Source of the DNA: Bacteroidetes bacterium QH_10_64_19
Lineage (GTDB): Bacteria; Bacteroidota; Rhodothermia; Rhodothermales; Salinibacteraceae
Length of the DNA stretch: 6,724 bases
Direction of reading: 5' to 3'
NCBI GenBank assembly: GCA_003023125.1
Contig: PXSY01000144.1
Span: 1-6,724, forward strand
Of the stretch, positions 4,343-6,724 are shown piece after piece (positions within the stretch are counted from its first letter, which is position 1; each line of letters begins with the position of its first letter). The notes under the pieces are model-generated. The model did not search any database. It was not told the DNA's origin and worked only from the letters and a program-made list of their open reading frames with translations. The translations under genes were made by a program, and so were the position numbers.

Positions 4343-6405
4343 ACACGCTCCGGCAGAACACCGGAGTGATTCTCTGGATCCTCGTCATTTCGTTCGGCGT
4401 CATCTGGACGCTCCAGGACTCCGACGTCTTTTCGGCGATGGACCAGCCGAACCGAAACGTTGCCACAGTGAATGGAAGTGCCATTCAGCACGACGAATAT
4501 CAGCAGATGGTCAAACGCCAGCGTAAGCGATTCCAGCAACAGTTGGGGGGTGATATGAATCCTCAGATGGAGTCCCAGGTGCGCGAGCAGGCGTACAACC
4601 AGGTCATCAACCAGGAGCTCCTCGAACAGGAGATGGACCGCCTGGGGATCTCGGTGACCGACGCGGAGGTGGAAGAGATGGTCTTTGGCGAGAATCCGCA
4701 TCCGGTCATCCGCCGGCAGTTTGCCGACTCCACCGGCCAAATTAACTACGACCTGCTGCAGAACATGGCGCAGAATCCGCAGGCCAAGTCCCAGTGGCTC
4801 CAGTTGGAGGACTTTCTCCGCCGGCAGCGCCGGCAGCAGAAGATGACCTCGCTCGTCCAGGCCACGATTCAGGTCTCCGAGCAGGACGTTGAAAACCACT
4901 ACCGGCGCCAGAACACTACGGCGTCGGCCCGCTACGTGTCGCTCCGGTACGCCCGCGTCCCGGACGACTCCGTCTCGGTCACCGAGTCGGACCTGCGTAG
5001 CTACTACGAGGACAACAAGGAAGACTTCAAGCGCGAGAAAACGGTCACAATCGAGTACACGTCTACCTCGAAGGAGGCCACGTCCGAGGACTCATCGGCC
5101 ATTGCGGGCGACCTCAACGACCTCCGCGAAGACTTCGCGGGGACGGAAAACGACTCGCTCTTCCTGGTGAACAACGCCTCGGACCGCGACTTTTCGAGCG
5201 AGTACGTCACGCCCGATCAGATGAACGAACGAATCGCCGACTCGGTCTACGCCGACCCGACTCCGGGACGCATTGTCGGTCCGGCGTTTGGCGGAGGGCG
5301 CGCCCACCTCGTGAAGATTCGGGACACTCGTCCCGCCGAAACCAACTATGCCCATGCTCGACACATCCTTCTGAAGACCGACCAGGCCGACTCGGAGCTG
5401 CTTGGGCGGCTGCAGGCCCTTCAGGACACCATTGCGTCCGGCGACGCGTCGTTTGCCGAGATGGCCCGGAAATACTCCGACGACCAGTCGGCCTCCGAGG
5501 GCGGCGACCTCGGCTGGTTTTCTGAGGGCAGCATGGTCGATGCCTTTGAAGACGCGGCCTTTGGGGCAGAGCCAGGCAGCCTGGTGGGCCCGGTCCGTTC
5601 TGAGTTTGGCTACCACTTGATTCGCGTCGAGGCGGTGGCCTCCGAGGCTGTTCAGATCGCAGACGTTGCGTACAGTCTGCGGCCTAGCCAGTCCACGCTG
5701 TCGGACAAGGAAGCTACGCTCGGCGATCTGGCCTACTTTGCAGAGGAAGAGGGCAACTTCCGAGACGAGGCCGAACGGCTGGGTCTCACCGTCCAGGACG
5801 TGCAGGTGGAGACCGATCAGTCGTCGATTCCGGGAATTGGTCAGAGTCCGGAGCTCTCACGATTCCTGGAGTCGGCCTCCACGGGCGCCATCAGCGACGT
5901 GCTAGAACTGGATGACAAATTTGTGGTCGCCCGGGTGACCAGTGTCACCCCCGAGGGGTATCGCTCCTTCGAGGAGGTGAAAGAGCAGATTCGCCCGCAG
6001 GTGGCCCTTCAGAAGAAGCGAGCGGTTCAGACGAACCGCATGCAGCGGGCCCTGTCGCAGAATGACTTTGAGGCACTTCCGGACGTCCTTAATACTCAGA
6101 TGCGCACAGAGTCGGGAATCGACTTTTCCACAAACACTGCCCCCGGCCTCGGCCAGGAGCCCAAGTTTGTGGGGACCGTCTTTGGGCTCGACGAAGGGGA
6201 AGCCTCTGGGGTCGTGGAAGGATCGAACGCCGCGTTCGTGGTCCAGACGACACAGAAGAACACGCCGCCGCCCCTCACCGACCAGCGACGCAGCCAGATT
6301 CGTCAGCAGCTGCTGAAGCAGCGCCAGAAAGAGGTCTCCTCGGACTGGATTGCGGCCCTGAAGGAGGACGCGACCATCGAAGACAATCGGACGCAGATGC
6401 GATAG
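4330..6405 (+). CDS. ppiD: PpiD/SurA-type membrane-anchored peptidyl-prolyl isomerase / chaperone
   Basis: A predicted 691-residue periplasmic folding factor held in the inner membrane. Residues 12-28 (GVILWILVISFGVIWTL) form one N-terminal membrane anchor with no cleavage site, leaving the body outside. Residues about 41-195 form a SurA_N-like helical chaperone region (VATVNGSAI, then Gln-rich helices and QELLEQEMDRLGISVTDAEV). A canonical parvulin domain spans about 338-436: ARHILLK (343-349), FAEMARKYSDD, GGDLGWFSEGSMV, FGYHLIRVE. E. coli PpiD is 623 residues with one parvulin domain. Here motifs resembling the parvulin C-terminal half recur near 313, 416, 519 and 623, suggesting degenerate extra modules. 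Start may be ATG 4330 (MGAMNTLRQ) or ATG 4339 (MNTLRQ). The gene diverges from the MtfA-like gene and ends 13 bp from dapF with no terminator between. Family is secure; the symbol is by analogy. Confidence 0.9.
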   Translation: MGAMNTLRQNTGVILWILVISFGVIWTLQDSDVFSAMDQPNRNVATVNGSAIQHDEYQQMVKRQRKRFQQQLGGDMNPQMESQVREQAYNQVINQELLEQEMDRLGISVTDAEVEEMVFGENPHPVIRRQFADSTGQINYDLLQNMAQNPQAKSQWLQLEDFLRRQRRQQKMTSLVQATIQVSEQDVENHYRRQNTTASARYVSLRYARVPDDSVSVTESDLRSYYEDNKEDFKREKTVTIEYTSTSKEATSEDSSAIAGDLNDLREDFAGTENDSLFLVNNASDRDFSSEYVTPDQMNERIADSVYADPTPGRIVGPAFGGGRAHLVKIRDTRPAETNYAHARHILLKTDQADSELLGRLQALQDTIASGDASFAEMARKYSDDQSASEGGDLGWFSEGSMVDAFEDAAFGAEPGSLVGPVRSEFGYHLIRVEAVASEAVQIADVAYSLRPSQSTLSDKEATLGDLAYFAEEEGNFRDEAERLGLTVQDVQVETDQSSIPGIGQSPELSRFLESASTGAISDVLELDDKFVVARVTSVTPEGYRSFEEVKEQIRPQVALQKKRAVQTNRMQRALSQNDFEALPDVLNTQMRTESGIDFSTNTAPGLGQEPKFVGTVFGLDEGEASGVVEGSNAAFVVQTTQKNTPPPLTDQRRSQIRQQLLKQRQKEVSSDWIAALKEDATIEDNRTQMR

Positions 6406-6418
6406 TGCTCCGCATCCC

Positions 6419-6724
6419 TCAGGCCCGGTCCAGGTTCGGGCGCGGGACGGTGCCCCGAAAGACCGGCTCGGCCGGGCCTTCAAGGTACCGCTCGGCCCCA
6501 CGGTCGGTCTCCGCGACCCCGACCTGCAGTCGGCCGCCGTTCGTTTCGACCGAAAGGGCCTGCCCCGGGCGGTCCCCCGCGAGGCGCTCCGCAACCACTG
6601 CGGCGGCCAGTACGCCGGTACCGCAGGACAAGGTTTCTCCTTCCACTCCTTTCTCGTAAGTGCGGAGCGACACGCACCCGTCCTCGCCCATCTCTACGAA
6701 GTTCACGTTGGCGCCCGCGGGCTG
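6419..6724 (-). CDS. dapF: diaminopimelate epimerase, C-terminal part (cut by window edge)
   Basis: DapF interconverts LL- and meso-diaminopimelate for lysine and peptidoglycan synthesis, using two cysteines in a cofactor-free racemisation. The visible 101 residues, entering at base 6724 and ending at TGA 6421-6419, are the C-terminal half: GANVNFVEMG, then LRTYEKGVEGETLSCGTGV, whose CGTG carries the second catalytic cysteine, and a final GGRLQVGV strand with a short tail. The N-terminal half with the first cysteine lies outside the window. A GTG at 6706 is not the start, since the conserved NVNFVE motif spans it. It converges with ppiD, 13 bp between stops. Confidence 0.95.
   Translation of the reverse strand, partial: QPAGANVNFVEMGEDGCVSLRTYEKGVEGETLSCGTGVLAAAVVAERLAGDRPGQALSVETNGGRLQVGVAETDRGAERYLEGPAEPVFRGTVPRPNLDRA

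Noticed and set aside
3832..4899. 355-codon minus-strand frame across the MtfA-like gene start, the intergenic region and the ppiD 5' end
   Set aside because: Its Leu/His/Arg-rich sequence matches no family and it conflicts with two well-supported genes and their control region.
6406..6418. Search for a terminator between ppiD and dapF
   Set aside because: The 13-base gap has no inverted repeat or T-run.

Overview
The window looks like ordinary chromosomal DNA of a GC-rich, salt-adapted bacterium of the Rhodothermota/Bacteroidota type, most like Salinibacter. This rests on GC-rich codon use, acidic predicted proteins (most obviously the Asp/Glu-rich tail on ribosomal protein bL21), mostly weak or absent Shine-Dalgarno sequences, and the kinds of genes present. 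The genus is inferred from pattern, not from a database match. I see no insertion sequence, integrase, CRISPR array, tRNA or rRNA.

Layout, left to right. Positions 1-47 hold the last codons of an upstream plus-strand gene. A fumarylacetoacetate hydrolase (FAH) family enzyme lies on the minus strand (219-875). It diverges from the plus-strand pair rplU-rpmA (1007-1807; bL21 and bL27), which ends at a clear hairpin terminator (1830-1868). Next comes a plus-strand fold-type I PLP enzyme resembling kynureninase (1925-3166). Its stop codon overlaps, tail to tail, that of a minus-strand membrane-anchored MtfA-like zinc metallopeptidase (3159-4088). A 241-bp divergent control region with several palindromes separates this from a large plus-strand PpiD/SurA-type periplasmic folding factor (4330-6405). 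The window ends inside a minus-strand dapF (6419 to beyond 6724), convergent with ppiD and only 13 bp away.

The genes do not form a pathway. rplU-rpmA is the conserved ribosomal pair. The MtfA-like peptidase and PpiD share a divergent control region and are both membrane-anchored, so shared control in envelope protein quality is possible but unproven. dapF belongs to lysine and peptidoglycan synthesis. The FAH and kynureninase-like enzymes could both act in aromatic or keto-acid breakdown, but they are separated by the ribosomal pair and nothing links them.

I found no clearly new biological system. The most interesting points are a regular ~103-residue periodicity in the PpiD-like protein suggesting four parvulin-like modules, the halophilic tail on bL21, the membrane-tethered MtfA relative, and a possible leader peptide whose stop overlaps a ppiD start codon.
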